Below, one piece after another: positions 1 to 9,125 of a DNA stretch of 64,000 nucleotides. Location of the stretch: positions 1-64,000 of the forward strand of contig NZ_JAEUFG010000019.1 in NCBI RefSeq assembly GCF_018588585.1, read 5' to 3'. Positions within the stretch are counted from its first letter, which is position 1. Each line of letters starts with the position of its first letter. The stretch comes from Bacillus sp. SM2101 (GTDB lineage Bacteria > Bacillota > Bacilli > Bacillales > SM2101). The translations under genes were made by a program, and so were the position numbers. The notes under the pieces were generated by a model. It was given only the letters and a program-made list of their open reading frames with translations. It made no database searches and was not told where the DNA came from.

Positions 1-15
1 TTATTGGACATAAAA

Positions 16-72
16 AAGCCCCCTTAAGGTAATCAGATTTTATTTTTTAATCTGTCTACCTTAAGGGGAGCA
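16..72 (-). terminator. Intrinsic terminator of the SLH nucleotidase gene
   Basis: A long inverted repeat (arms CCCCTTAAGGTA and TACCTTAAGGGG, with a further AATCTG/CAGATT pairing inside) is followed on the minus strand by a run of T. It lies just beyond the stop codon of the minus-strand nucleotidase gene, so it is read as that gene's terminator. Confidence 0.85.
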
Positions 73-106
73 TATCAGAAAAGGTCATCCTTTTTTCTAT
101 CATTTG

Positions 107-2653
107 TTATTGTTGTAATAACATATAAATAACTTTTGCTGCTTGTGCACGTGATGCAGTATTGTTTGGACCAAAAGAACCATCTAGGTAACCCGTCATC
201 ATGCCTAGCTCATTTGCTGAGGCAACATAATCTTTTGCCCAATCCCCAATGCTGCTTGCATCACTATATGATAATTCTGTAGATGGCATGTGTGTTGTAT
301 CCATCTTCACATTATAAGCACGTATTAACATAGCTGCAGCTTGTTCACGAGTAATTGATGAACTTGGGTCAAATATTGTTGCTGTTTTACCTGTTACAAT
401 GCCTGCTTCAAACGCTGCAGTAATTTCTGCTGCTTGTTCAGCTGAAACATCTGTAAATGGTGATTCATTTGTAGCAGTTAAACCAAGAGAGCGTACAATT
501 AATGATGCAAATTGAGCACGAGTGACATTTGCATTCGGGTCAAATATTGTAGCAGATTTTCCCTTGATAATTTCCATAGCTGTCAATTCATCAATGTACT
601 GTTTCGCCCAATGATTTTCAGGTACATCAGTAAATTGTTTGCTTTCAGTATCACTGTCGTTATTGTCGTTGTTACCTTCTTGATCTCCAACTAAATCAAT
701 TGAGAATTTCGCAAAACCACTTTCAAGCGTTTCAATATGAGCGATTTTTTCTCCCTCTATATATTTTGTAGCTTCAGGAGAAGTTTCAAATGTTACATTT
801 ACTTCAGAATTAATTGGTGCAAATGACCAATTCATATCAGCTGAAGGGTTAATTGTTTGTTTATCTAAAATGTAATTGATTATCGCTTGGCGGTTTTCAT
901 CCGGTGATTCAATGATAACTTTGTCAGCACTAATCCCAGGGAAATTACCACCACCAGTAGCTCGATAGTTATTTGTTACAACAATAAATTTCTGTTCACT
1001 TGAAACTTCTTTGCCTTCAAATTGTAAATTTACGATACGGCTTGCATCTGGATTAACGATATTTCCTTTATCATCATACTTTGCAGGTTGTGTTACATCG
1101 ACTTGATAAGAAACACCATCAATTACGTCAAAGTTATAAGTCGGGAATGCAACATTAATTAACTCTTGCTCTTCAGTAGAAGATGCATCAATTTGATTAA
1201 ATTGTCCAGCTGACATTTCTAGCCATTCTTTCACATCCGCACCATTAATAAGAAGGGCTTGTAGCGTATTAGGATATAAATACATATCTGCTACATTTTT
1301 AATCGCAATTTCTCCTGCTGGAACATCAGTGTAATAAGTCGCTCCTCCACGTCCACCAGCTTTGAAAGGTGCACCTGCTGAAAGAATTGGTAAACCCTCA
1401 TATTCAGTACCTTGAACATAGTTTTCGACATACCATTTTTGTGCATTCGTTACGATTTGAATTGAAGGATCATCTTGAACGAGTGCAAAGTAGCTATTAA
1501 TTGGTGCTGTTGTCGTTCCTACTGGGCTGTTAACCCAATCAATAGTTCCTTCGTGTTCCTCGTGCACTGCGTCAACAATTGATTGATCTGCATCAACTAA
1601 TGGCGTATTTGATTCTTTATCATAGATAGCTTGGACAGAAGATTGTGAATCTACAACAGTCCAACTACCATCTTTCTTTTCAAGTGTGAAATCGATCAAT
1701 CCCAAATGATTTCCCCAGTAACCAGGCATAACAGATGCTACACCGTTAATTTTACCAGTTTCAGCATCAACACCCTCTATGTCAGCATATGTTTCACTCG
1801 GGAAGACGGAATGAGAATGTCCAAATAGAATTGCATCAATACCTTCTACTTTACTTAATTCAAATGTTGCGTTTTCTTGCATTCCTTCATCGGTTGCTTT
1901 CCCTATGCCTGAGTGAGGGATGGCAACAATGATATCAGCACCCTTTTCTTTCATTTCTGGGACAAACTTTTCAGCAGTTTCTATGATATCCTTTGCGATG
2001 ACTTTTCCTTCAAGATTTTTCTTATCCCAGTTCATAATTTGAGGAGGTGTAAATCCAATGACACCTACTTTAAGCGTATGTGTTTCGCCATCTTCATCGA
2101 CTACTTCACGGTCTAAAATAAGGTATGGTGTGAAATAATTCTCATCATTTGTTGCATCACCATCTTGATCGTCAATGTATACGTTCGCATTTACATACGG
2201 AAAATTTGAACCTTTTAAGCTTGTCTCTAAAAAGTCTAAACCGTAATTAAATTCATGATTTCCAATATTACCAACATCATAATCTAATAAGTTCATCGCT
2301 TTATATACAGGATGTGTTTCACCATCTTCAAGCACATCGACTTTTGCGACATAATCACCTAAAGGATTTCCTTGAATGAGATCCCCATTATCGAATAATA
2401 AACTGTTTTTCGCTTCCTCACGTGCTTGCTTAATCAGTGTTGCTGTTTTTGCAAGCCCAAAGTCTTGAACCTCTGCATCTTTATAATAATCGTAGTTTAC
2501 TAGATTTACGTGTATATCTGTTGTTTCCATTACTCTTAGCTTAACGATATCTTCATTTTCAGCTGCATGAGTTACAGCTGGTGCCATTTGTGGCAAAGTC
2601 ATACTAAGTGCTAAAGCGGTACTAAGTGCCAGTTTTTTCTTAGATTTTTTCAT
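107..2653 (-). CDS. SLH-anchored 5'-nucleotidase / 2',3'-cyclic-nucleotide phosphodiesterase
   Basis: This 848-residue exported enzyme probably hydrolyses extracellular nucleotides to nucleosides and phosphate. A Sec signal peptide (residues 1-31, ending at THAA) is followed by a calcineurin-like metallophosphatase domain (about 38-340). The domain shows the metal-binding blocks TTDIHVN, DNGDLIQG, GNHEFN and FGHSHS, and is followed by the 5'-nucleotidase C-terminal domain (about 380-590). Three S-layer homology domains occupy about 674-725, 733-782 and 795-848 and should hold the protein on the cell-wall polymer. The start follows a good AAGGGAAGG ribosome site. It is monocistronic with its own terminator. 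Family assignment is firm; exact substrate (5'-nucleotides or 2',3'-cyclic nucleotides) is inferred. Confidence 0.93.
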   Translation of the reverse strand: MKKSKKKLALSTALALSMTLPQMAPAVTHAAENEDIVKLRVMETTDIHVNLVNYDYYKDAEVQDFGLAKTATLIKQAREEAKNSLLFDNGDLIQGNPLGDYVAKVDVLEDGETHPVYKAMNLLDYDVGNIGNHEFNYGLDFLETSLKGSNFPYVNANVYIDDQDGDATNDENYFTPYLILDREVVDEDGETHTLKVGVIGFTPPQIMNWDKKNLEGKVIAKDIIETAEKFVPEMKEKGADIIVAIPHSGIGKATDEGMQENATFELSKVEGIDAILFGHSHSVFPSETYADIEGVDAETGKINGVASVMPGYWGNHLGLIDFTLEKKDGSWTVVDSQSSVQAIYDKESNTPLVDADQSIVDAVHEEHEGTIDWVNSPVGTTTAPINSYFALVQDDPSIQIVTNAQKWYVENYVQGTEYEGLPILSAGAPFKAGGRGGATYYTDVPAGEIAIKNVADMYLYPNTLQALLINGADVKEWLEMSAGQFNQIDASSTEEQELINVAFPTYNFDVIDGVSYQVDVTQPAKYDDKGNIVNPDASRIVNLQFEGKEVSSEQKFIVVTNNYRATGGGNFPGISADKVIIESPDENRQAIINYILDKQTINPSADMNWSFAPINSEVNVTFETSPEATKYIEGEKIAHIETLESGFAKFSIDLVGDQEGNNDNNDSDTESKQFTDVPENHWAKQYIDELTAMEIIKGKSATIFDPNANVTRAQFASLIVRSLGLTATNESPFTDVSAEQAAEITAAFEAGIVTGKTATIFDPSSSITREQAAAMLIRAYNVKMDTTHMPSTELSYSDASSIGDWAKDYVASANELGMMTGYLDGSFGPNNTASRAQAAKVIYMLLQQ

Positions 2654-2830
2654 CTAACGTACCTTCCCTTCTCATAATACAAATTAAATGCATATGTATT
2701 ATAACAAAAAAAATAAAAAACTTGATAATAATTTTTCTTTTTACGAAAAATTAACAAGTTAGACGCAATTCACCATATGTAAAGGAGTATTAAATAACGT
2801 ACTTAAATCACTCCTCATATATTTTTACTA

Positions 2831-2980
2831 AAAGCTGTTTTCGTATTCATTGTTGCTTTTCGTAATAAGAGCTAAAAGCTGCGGCATCTTTTCACCTTTA
2901 AGGACTAATAATCATCTAAAATACACATCAGATGCTCTAATTTAAGTAAAAAAAGCAACATAGAAAAAGAAAGACCCTTA
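2831..2980 (+). mobile_element. MITE-like repeat, copy 1
   Basis: First copy of the dispersed repeat family of this window. The left end reads AAGCTGTTTTCGTATTCATT and the right end GCAACATAGAAAAAGAAAGA, with the family core GCGGCATCTTTTC inside. It is somewhat degenerate and no clear target duplication is visible. It fills most of the gap between the nucleotidase gene and the next minus-strand gene; the rest of that gap shows no gene. Confidence 0.7.
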
Positions 2981-2999
2981 TAACAAAATCAGTACAAAA

Positions 3000-3305
3000 T
3001 TAATATTTAATAATGGAATTTCCATTTTCCGACCTTATGCTAATTCGCTTTGGAAAAGTATGAGTTGGTTGCTCATAAGATTTTGTTATCGGTAAATGTG
3101 TTTCATAACTTTCAGCAGTATAGGGTGTAAGAGTATTGTTAGAGCTGGTTGGTATCATTAATTGATTTTCAGTCTCGCTTACACATAGCTCAACTTCTGT
3201 ACTATCCATAGGTTGAGCTTGTTCGACAACTCGTATTTTCCCATCATTATTAAGCTTTAATGAGGAAAGATTTCTTTTATTCATGTAAACTCTCTTTTTC
3301 ATCAT
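3000..3305 (-). CDS. Small hypothetical protein (101 aa)
   Basis: I do not recognise this protein. It is 101 residues, hydrophilic, without signal peptide or membrane segment, and rich in Ser/Thr/Glu in the middle. Its tail RSENGNSIIKY resembles the NENGNSKIIKSGNS stretch of the next gene upstream, so the two may share a short motif. The start (ATG ATG) lies 7 bases after AGAGGTG. It lies 34 bases downstream of the 108-residue gene on the same strand and probably forms an operon with it. The neighbouring Gln/Ala-rich genes suggest a small-protein cluster; a spore-surface role is a guess only. Confidence 0.6.
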   Translation of the reverse strand: MMKKRVYMNKRNLSSLKLNNDGKIRVVEQAQPMDSTEVELCVSETENQLMIPTSSNNTLTPYTAESYETHLPITKSYEQPTHTFPKRISIRSENGNSIIKY

Positions 3306-3339
3306 TTTATCACCTCTATTCCTGCTTCTACATGTAAAC

Positions 3340-3666
3340 CTACTCTTCTTTAAATGACTGTACTAAATTTTCAAGCTCTTCACGATTATGTGTAATCATG
3401 CCTTCTAAGCGGTCTACTAAACCCTGGATATCTTTATTATTAGTCGTTCCGTTAGATGAAACATGCTGGAATAATAGCACAATTGCATATGCCACAGCTG
3501 AATTATCAACATATACAAATGAATTTCCACTCTTTATAATTTTTGAGTTTCCATTTTCATTTCTAAGGTCTGCTGTTAAAAGACTTTCAATTTGCTTCGA
3601 AAATTCACTCATATATTTTGCTACAGTTTTATCAATAAGCTGCTCAACTTCTCTTTGGTTTATCAC
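3340..3666 (-). CDS. Small hypothetical protein (108 aa), faintly CotX-like
   Basis: This 108-residue protein starts at GTG, 9 bases after a strong AAAGGGGGG site. Residues 1-40 look helical and charged. Residues 41-70 (KIIKSGNSFVYVDNSAVAYA followed by IVLLFQHV) have the pattern of a Ser/Asn-flanked hydrophobic segment reminiscent of the repeat in CotX/CotV spore-coat proteins. The tail is an amphipathic, Glu-rich helix. No catalytic motif is visible. It probably heads a two-gene operon with the 101-residue gene. The CotX resemblance is by eye only and is low confidence. Confidence 0.65.
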   Translation of the reverse strand: MINQREVEQLIDKTVAKYMSEFSKQIESLLTADLRNENGNSKIIKSGNSFVYVDNSAVAYAIVLLFQHVSSNGTTNNKDIQGLVDRLEGMITHNREELENLVQSFKEE

Positions 3667-3994
3667 CCTTAAATCCCCCCTTTGTTTATATGTATACGAA
3701 AAGGTTTGGCTTCTTGTATAGACAGCCTCCTATTTTGCCACGAAAATATTCATGTTTTTACATATTCAATAGAATTTCATTATTTATTTTTTTCACACAC
3801 TTGTTAGCAATAACCATTAAATATATTAACTATGGCTTGAATCGTAACTTTATTGATTTTAACTAAATTGATACAGCTAGCTGGAAATGTTAGTTAATGG
3901 AGATTGGTTTAAGAAGAAAAGTATCACGATCTCGCTGAATTCGAGTTTATGTCGAATACGAAAAATATCAATTGCTGTGCAGGAAGTCTTAACT

Positions 3995-4038
3995 GTTAAT
4001 GAATCAGGTGGTGACGATCCTCTACCTGATTCATTAAC
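3995..4038 (+). terminator. Orphan strong hairpin in a gene-free gap (3667-4168)
   Basis: A perfect 15-bp stem (arms GTTAATGAATCAGGT and ACCTGATTCATTAAC) with a 14-base loop is followed on the plus strand by TTTCT. There is no plus-strand gene upstream: I see no open frame with a ribosome site in 3667-3994. The 500-bp gap otherwise holds only AT-rich DNA. The hairpin could end an unannotated small RNA or be a relic of a lost gene. Confidence 0.55.
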
Positions 4039-4168
4039 TTTCTAATAGAAATGAGGTCTTTCAACTATTTCAATTCAGTTTGATGAGATGAGACTTTAGC
4101 ATTTAAGCTAGTTTAAATGACCAAAGTAATATAATTACAACTATCAAACTGATCCATACATTTTCAGC

Positions 4169-4399
4169 TTAATCCTTGTCATCTTTTTTACCTTTTTTGC
4201 AAAACTCGATACTAGAAGCTCCGTTTTTAATCTCAATTTCATCTTTATCTAGCTGTGCTTGTGCCTGAGCTTGTAATTGCGCCTGAGCCTGAAGTTGTGC
4301 TTGTAATTGCGCTTGAAACTGTGCTTGTGCTTCTAATTGAGCTTGGAGTTGTGCCTGTAACTCAATAATCTTATTAAACACATCATCTCTACTTCCCAT
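4169..4399 (-). CDS. Gln/Ala-repeat small protein (76 aa), paralogue A
   Basis: This 76-residue protein consists of a short N-terminus (MGSRDDVFNKIIE), about 35 residues of alternating Gln-Ala/Leu dipeptides (LQAQLQAQ-like), and a C-terminal motif LDKDEIEIKNGASSIEF ending in a Lys/Asp tail. The start follows AAGGAGGGG. Codons for Gln and Ala vary along the repeat, so the repeat is kept at protein level and is not merely a microsatellite. The adjacent gene has the same architecture, so this is a tandem duplicate. There is no signal peptide. Function is unknown; self-assembly or a spore-associated role is conjecture. Confidence 0.75.
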   Translation of the reverse strand: MGSRDDVFNKIIELQAQLQAQLEAQAQFQAQLQAQLQAQAQLQAQAQAQLDKDEIEIKNGASSIEFCKKGKKDDKD

Positions 4400-4439
4400 G
4401 CCTTCTCCCCTCCTTTATTTCTATATAAAGAACTATCAA

Positions 4440-4676
4440 TTAAGCGTCTCCTTTGTCGCACCACCAGTCAGGTAATTCAATAGATGCAGTTCCATTTTTA
4501 ACCCAAATTTTGTCTTTATCGACTTGCGCTTGTGCCTGCGCCTGAGCTTGAGCTTGGAGCTGCGCTTGAAGTTGTGCTTGAATCTCTGCTTGTAATTGTA
4601 ATTGTGCCTGGAATTGCGCTTGGAGCTGAGCTAAAATCGCAAGCAACTTGTCGTAATCTTTATCTGTATATTCCAT
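4440..4676 (-). CDS. Gln/Ala-repeat small protein (78 aa), paralogue B
   Basis: This is the sister of the neighbouring gene. It has an acidic, helical N-terminus (MEYTDKDYDKLLAI), about 40 residues of Gln alternating with Ala, Leu, Phe or Ile, and then VDKDKIWVKNGTASIEL. That last block is clearly homologous to the block in the 76-residue paralogue (shared DKD, KNG and SIE). It ends in a short Trp/Cys-containing tail (PDWWCDKGDA). The start follows AGAAGGAGGG. The pair are 40 bases apart and probably cotranscribed. I cannot assign a function. Confidence 0.75.
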   Translation of the reverse strand: MEYTDKDYDKLLAILAQLQAQFQAQLQLQAEIQAQLQAQLQAQAQAQAQAQVDKDKIWVKNGTASIELPDWWCDKGDA

Positions 4677-4908
4677 TTCTTTCCCTCCTTCTATAGCGGA
4701 TTTACTTACACTACCAAGGTATGTCTATATTGAAATATAGCAACGGCATCTGTTCTATATAAAATAAAATGGTCAAAATCATTATTTTTAATAGATATTA
4801 TAGTTTTTAATTTTTACATTTTATTGAATTTTGTTATTTTTAGCATGAATAGTTTATGCTATCGGAGAATATGTACTTATGTATTTTCTATTCGAGAGGA
4901 TGGTTTGC

Positions 4909-7554
4909 GTGTGGTATGCAAAAGAAGTGAATGACATCGCTACTGAGTTAGACACAAATCTCGATTCAGGGCTATCTAGTATTGAAGCTAAACAACGACT
5001 AGAACGTAATGGGCCAAATGAATTTAAAGAGCAACAAGAATCAACTTTGTTGCAGTTGTTATGGGGACAAATTAATAGTGCTTTAATCTATATTCTACTA
5101 GCTGCAGCTATCGTTTCATTTATCGTCGGGGAGATTAGTGATGCAATCGTCATTTTTATTGTCATTGGTATCAATGCAGTAATTGGAATTATTCAAGAAT
5201 CTAAGGCAGAAAAAGCATTGGAAGAATTAAAAAAAATGTCAACACCTAAAGCGATTGTGAAACGTGACGGCATCATTCAAGAAATCCCTTCCAAAAACAT
5301 TGTTATAGGAGACATCGTCGTCATAGATACAGGACGTTACATTCCTGCAGATGTTAGGTTTTTCGAAACTGTAAACTTAAAGGTTGAAGAGTCTGCTCTA
5401 ACAGGAGAGTCCCTTCCAGTTGAAAAAAACTCAGCGTGTTTAAGTACTAATAATATTCCTCTTTCAATTCAACAAAATATGGGATTTATGTCTACTCTTT
5501 CTACTTACGGAAGGGGATTAGGTATCGTAATAGGTACTGGCATGGATACAGAGATAGGCAAAATTGCTAGCTTATTAAGAGAGCAAAAAAAGTCGTTAAC
5601 CCCCTTGCAGAAAAAATTAGATGAGCTTGGAAAACTACTAGGTTTTGCAGCAATTATCATTTCTATGCTCGTTTTTCTTATAGGTTTTTTTCAAGAAAGA
5701 AATGTAACAGAGATCTTTCTAATAGCTGTAAGCTTAGCCGTAGCAGCTATACCAGAAGGCTTACCTGCAATTGTAACGATTGTTCTAGCTCTTGGCGTTC
5801 AAAGACTAATTAAAAAGAATGCGATTGTAAGAAAACTTCCTGCAGTAGAAACATTAGGATCTGTTAGTGTCATATGTTCAGATAAAACTGGCACATTAAC
5901 TCAAAATAAAATGACGGTTACTAAAACTTTTATTAATGGGAAATACATAGACTGGTCGGACTTGAATGTTCAATCAAAGTCCTCAAATATGTTAATAAAA
6001 GTCATGCTATTATGTAACGATGCATCATTATATGAGAAAGAACAAATAGGTGACCCTACTGAAGTAGCACTCCTTGCAGCAGGAATAAATTTCAAGTATT
6101 CAAAAGCTGATTTTGATCATCGTTTTAAACGATTATACGAAATACCATTTGACTCTGACCGAAAATTGATGACAACAGTGCATCATGTTAATGAAGATGT
6201 TCTTATGTTGACAAAAGGGGCTCTTGAGAGCATCCTTCCGAAATCAACTAACATCTTAATTGATGATCAGATTTGTACTATGTCAAATGATAACCGAGAC
6301 GATATTCTTGAACAAGCTAAAGAAATGGCGAACGCTTCTCTACGCGTATTAGCCTTTGCTTATAAAATGATAACGAATGAGAAGAAATATGATGAAATTC
6401 AAGAAGATCAATTTATATTTATTGGACTCGTAGGTATGATTGATCCTCCGCGTTTAGATGTCAAAGAATCAATTGAGCTTTGTAAAAAAGCAGGCGTAAA
6501 GCTAGTGATGATAACTGGAGATAACCATAAGACTGCGTTAGCTATATCAAAACAATTAGGAATAGCTGAACATGAATACGAAACAATGACAGGTCAAGAG
6601 CTCGATAAGTTAACAGCGTTGCAATTAAAATCGCGCATATTAGACACTAAAGTGTTTGCTCGTGTTTCGCCTGAACATAAAGTGCGTATCGTTGATGCAC
6701 TTAGATCTAATGGTAATATTGTAGCAATGACTGGAGATGGAGTTAACGATGCACCTTCACTCAAAAAAGCTGATGTAGGTGTAGCGATGGGGATAACGGG
6801 TACAGATGTAGCAAAAGGAGCATCGGATATTATTTTAACTGACGATCGCTTTTCAACAATTGTATCAGCAGTTAAAGAAGGTAGGAATATATATTTAAAT
6901 ATTAAAAAGTCGATCCTTTATTTGTTGTCGTGTAATTTAGGGGAAATTGTGGCGCTCGTTTTTGGTATTCTAATGGGTTGGCCAGCCCCTTTAACTGCCA
7001 TCCATATTCTATGGGTAAACTTAATTACCGACACTCTTCCAGCAATTGCTCTTGGCTTTGAAAAAGGGAATGCTGATGTTATGAATCACAAACCTAGAGA
7101 TCCGAAACAACGAATCATAACAAATAAGGAAATTAGATACACATTACTTAATGGATTGGTTATAGGTATTGCTACATTAATTGCCTTTTCAATAGGATTA
7201 AACGGTGAAGTAAGTTTTCTTACAGAGCAATCACAATCATCAGCTGAATCAATTATTCGCGCACAAACGATGGCATTTCTGACATTAAGCTTTGCTCAGC
7301 TTTTCCATTCTTTTAATTTAAAACATGAGAAAGAAACGATCTTTCAAAAAGGATTTTTCTTAAATAAATATTTAATAGGAGCTTTTATCATCGGGTTCGG
7401 AATACAAGTTCTATTAGTCAATATACCTTTTTTCCATCCATTCATTAACCTTACTTACCTATCACTAGAGCAATGGTCTATCGTTATTGTCATTTCTATC
7501 ATACCAATTATTGTTAACGAAATTAGCAAGTTATTAAAAAACAAGTATCTTTAA
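4909..7554 (+). CDS. SERCA-type Ca2+-transporting P-type ATPase
   Basis: This P2A-type cation pump probably exports Ca2+ at the expense of ATP. The frame opens at 4879, but the GTG at 4909 sits 8 bases after GAGAGGA and is the likelier start (881 residues). Visible parts from that start are an N-terminal cation-ATPase domain, the TGES actuator motif (165-168), PEGLP in TM4 (282-286), phosphorylated Asp325 in DKTGTLT, and TGDGVNDAP of the hinge (608 onward). A six-helix C-terminal membrane region carries the SERCA-like NLITDTLPA stretch. It resembles B. subtilis YloB. It stands alone and ends in a strong terminator. Ca2+ specificity is inferred from family resemblance. Confidence 0.93.
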   Translation: MWYAKEVNDIATELDTNLDSGLSSIEAKQRLERNGPNEFKEQQESTLLQLLWGQINSALIYILLAAAIVSFIVGEISDAIVIFIVIGINAVIGIIQESKAEKALEELKKMSTPKAIVKRDGIIQEIPSKNIVIGDIVVIDTGRYIPADVRFFETVNLKVEESALTGESLPVEKNSACLSTNNIPLSIQQNMGFMSTLSTYGRGLGIVIGTGMDTEIGKIASLLREQKKSLTPLQKKLDELGKLLGFAAIIISMLVFLIGFFQERNVTEIFLIAVSLAVAAIPEGLPAIVTIVLALGVQRLIKKNAIVRKLPAVETLGSVSVICSDKTGTLTQNKMTVTKTFINGKYIDWSDLNVQSKSSNMLIKVMLLCNDASLYEKEQIGDPTEVALLAAGINFKYSKADFDHRFKRLYEIPFDSDRKLMTTVHHVNEDVLMLTKGALESILPKSTNILIDDQICTMSNDNRDDILEQAKEMANASLRVLAFAYKMITNEKKYDEIQEDQFIFIGLVGMIDPPRLDVKESIELCKKAGVKLVMITGDNHKTALAISKQLGIAEHEYETMTGQELDKLTALQLKSRILDTKVFARVSPEHKVRIVDALRSNGNIVAMTGDGVNDAPSLKKADVGVAMGITGTDVAKGASDIILTDDRFSTIVSAVKEGRNIYLNIKKSILYLLSCNLGEIVALVFGILMGWPAPLTAIHILWVNLITDTLPAIALGFEKGNADVMNHKPRDPKQRIITNKEIRYTLLNGLVIGIATLIAFSIGLNGEVSFLTEQSQSSAESIIRAQTMAFLTLSFAQLFHSFNLKHEKETIFQKGFFLNKYLIGAFIIGFGIQVLLVNIPFFHPFINLTYLSLEQWSIVIVISIIPIIVNEISKLLKNKYL

Positions 7555-7566
7555 ACTCCCTTGGGC

Positions 7567-7616
7567 AATAATGAAAAAGCTCCCTGATGTTGATATCAGG
7601 GAGCTTTTTCATTATT
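7567..7616. terminator. Bidirectional terminator
   Basis: A perfect 22-bp stem (AATAATGAAAAAGCTCCCTG and its complement) with a 6-base loop has T-rich tails on both strands. It lies between the ends of the convergent Ca2+-ATPase gene and the membrane-anchored hypothetical gene and should serve both. Confidence 0.92.
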
Positions 7617-7628
7617 TTATTCTAATAT

Positions 7629-8060
7629 TTACGTATTAATAAGCTTCCTTAACCATTCATCAAATTCTTCTCTCGTTTTCTTTTCACCATCTACATACAT
7701 GTCGACCTTTTCCTCTTTATAGAAAAAGTAAATTTTATAATGCTTATCACTATGTTTCCCTTGAAAGAGCATTACATTATAATCATCGCTCTCAAATGTC
7801 CATGCTGGACCTTCAAATTTGTTCGTAAACAAATCATATAAGCCCTCGTCATTTGGAGCTTTAAATTTTGCCATTTGCATCTTCATTTTTTCTTCTAAAT
7901 TTTCCATATCCTTACTCGGCTGTTCTTCAGCTTTCTTGGTACCTTTTGATTCAGCTATAATGACTTCATCAGTCATTTTGGCAAAAGTCCCTTCATGAAA
8001 TAAAAAGCCACCACCTAGTAAAGACATTACAAACATACTAACAACGACCATATTTATCAT
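7629..8060 (-). CDS. Membrane-anchored hypothetical protein (143 aa)
   Basis: The frame opens further upstream, but the ATG at 8060 follows AGGAGGG with 7-base spacing and gives an N-terminus MINMVVVSMFVMSLL typical of an uncleaved anchor or signal peptide. A Lys/Glu-rich linker follows (about residues 35-65), then a compact 75-residue domain with aromatic, charged beta-like stretches (YNVMLFQGK, YKIYFFYKEEK) and a helical C-terminus (EEFDEWLRKLI). I do not recognise the family. It probably faces the outside of the membrane. It is monocistronic and convergent with the Ca2+-ATPase gene. Confidence 0.75.
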   Translation of the reverse strand: MINMVVVSMFVMSLLGGGFLFHEGTFAKMTDEVIIAESKGTKKAEEQPSKDMENLEEKMKMQMAKFKAPNDEGLYDLFTNKFEGPAWTFESDDYNVMLFQGKHSDKHYKIYFFYKEEKVDMYVDGEKKTREEFDEWLRKLINT

Positions 8061-8176
8061 GCTGGCTACCCTCCTAATTGTATACATTAGTTTAAATTCC
8101 CGTTGTTATTATTCACAATTACCATCATAGTATTCACTTAGACAAATATAAGATTAGCTGACTAGTAGATAGCTTT

Positions 8177-8326
8177 TTAACCTTCTTGAAGAATTGGCTT
8201 ATTTCCTCGTGCCGTTAGCATGAGTGGAGCTAGAAGCTCAAACGCGCTGCTGTCTTCTCCGACATGCTCTAATGAAGGCACTATTCGCCTTCGGGTGTGT
8301 CGATGAGACTTAATAATATGAATCAT
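8177..8326 (-). CDS. Possible small ORF or gene remnant downstream of narI
   Basis: A 49-codon frame opens at ATG 8326, and the same frame stays open upstream to the 3' end of narI. It reads through RRRIVPSLEHVGED and FELLAPLMLTARGNK before a stop at 8177. Its base composition is visibly richer in GC than the flanking spacers and the peptide looks protein-like, but no proper ribosome site precedes the ATG. It could be a truncated gene, a conserved intergenic repeat or chance. I cannot name a family. The rest of the gap 8061-8391 shows nothing else. Confidence 0.25.
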   Translation of the reverse strand: MIHIIKSHRHTRRRIVPSLEHVGEDSSAFELLAPLMLTARGNKPILQEG

Positions 8327-8391
8327 GAAGGTCGATGCTTTGCCTGAGCATACACATGAAAATGCCTTAAATAATGCCGCAACAGCACCGT

Positions 8392-9081
8392 TTATCCCTT
8401 CTTAGTCATACTACGATATACAATATATTTGCGATTTAAATATGTAAGAGGAACACTCCACACGTGTACAAGCCTCGTAAATGGCCAAATCGCAAAAAGT
8501 GCTACTGCACTGATGATATGTATTTTAAACCCGAACGGTGCGCCTATCATCAGCTCAGGAGTTGGTCGAAACATTAAAATCCCTCTTATCCACGGTCCTA
8601 TATATTCTCGATAATCGAATTCTCCTCCTGTTGCCGTATAACCAACTGTATTTGTAAAACCTGTAAGAACAACCGCCCCTAAGACAACTAACACGACCAA
8701 ATCGCTTTTTGAACTGTTAATTAAAATTCTACGTACTGTGATCCTTCTCAAAAATAATAAAAACCCACCAACTACCGTAGCTACACCAGCTGCACCGCCA
8801 AACCACACTGCCCCGAAATGATACATTTCCTCTGAAATTCCAACATAATCATAAAATCCCTTTGGAACGAGCAACCCTGCAACATGGCCAAAGAAAACGA
8901 TAATAATTCCCCAGTGAAAAAGTAAACTTCCCCATTTTAATTTCTTCTTTTCCAAAAACTCACTAGATTTCGCTGACCACCCAAACTGATCGGTGTTGTA
9001 CCGATAAATATGGCCCAACACAAATATGGCTATTACAATATAAGGGTATATTAACCACCAAAATTGATCCCAAAATGACAT
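8392..9081 (-). CDS. narI: Respiratory nitrate reductase, gamma subunit (cytochrome b)
   Basis: NarI is the membrane anchor that oxidises menaquinol and passes electrons through two b hemes to NarH. The ATG at 9081 lies 6 bases after GGAGGG and gives 229 residues, the usual family length; an ATG two codons earlier touches the ribosome site. Five membrane helices are visible. Likely heme ligands are His56 and His66 (LFHWGIIIVFFGH) and His188 and His206 (KIHII and RLVHVW), at the same spacing as known for Escherichia coli NarI. It is the last gene of narGHJI, 44 bases after narJ. Confidence 0.96.
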   Translation of the reverse strand: MSFWDQFWWLIYPYIVIAIFVLGHIYRYNTDQFGWSAKSSEFLEKKKLKWGSLLFHWGIIIVFFGHVAGLLVPKGFYDYVGISEEMYHFGAVWFGGAAGVATVVGGFLLFLRRITVRRILINSSKSDLVVLVVLGAVVLTGFTNTVGYTATGGEFDYREYIGPWIRGILMFRPTPELMIGAPFGFKIHIISAVALFAIWPFTRLVHVWSVPLTYLNRKYIVYRSMTKKG

Positions 9082-9125
9082 TTCCATCCCTCCATGGCCT
9101 TAGTGAGAGTTCCTTTATATTCAAG

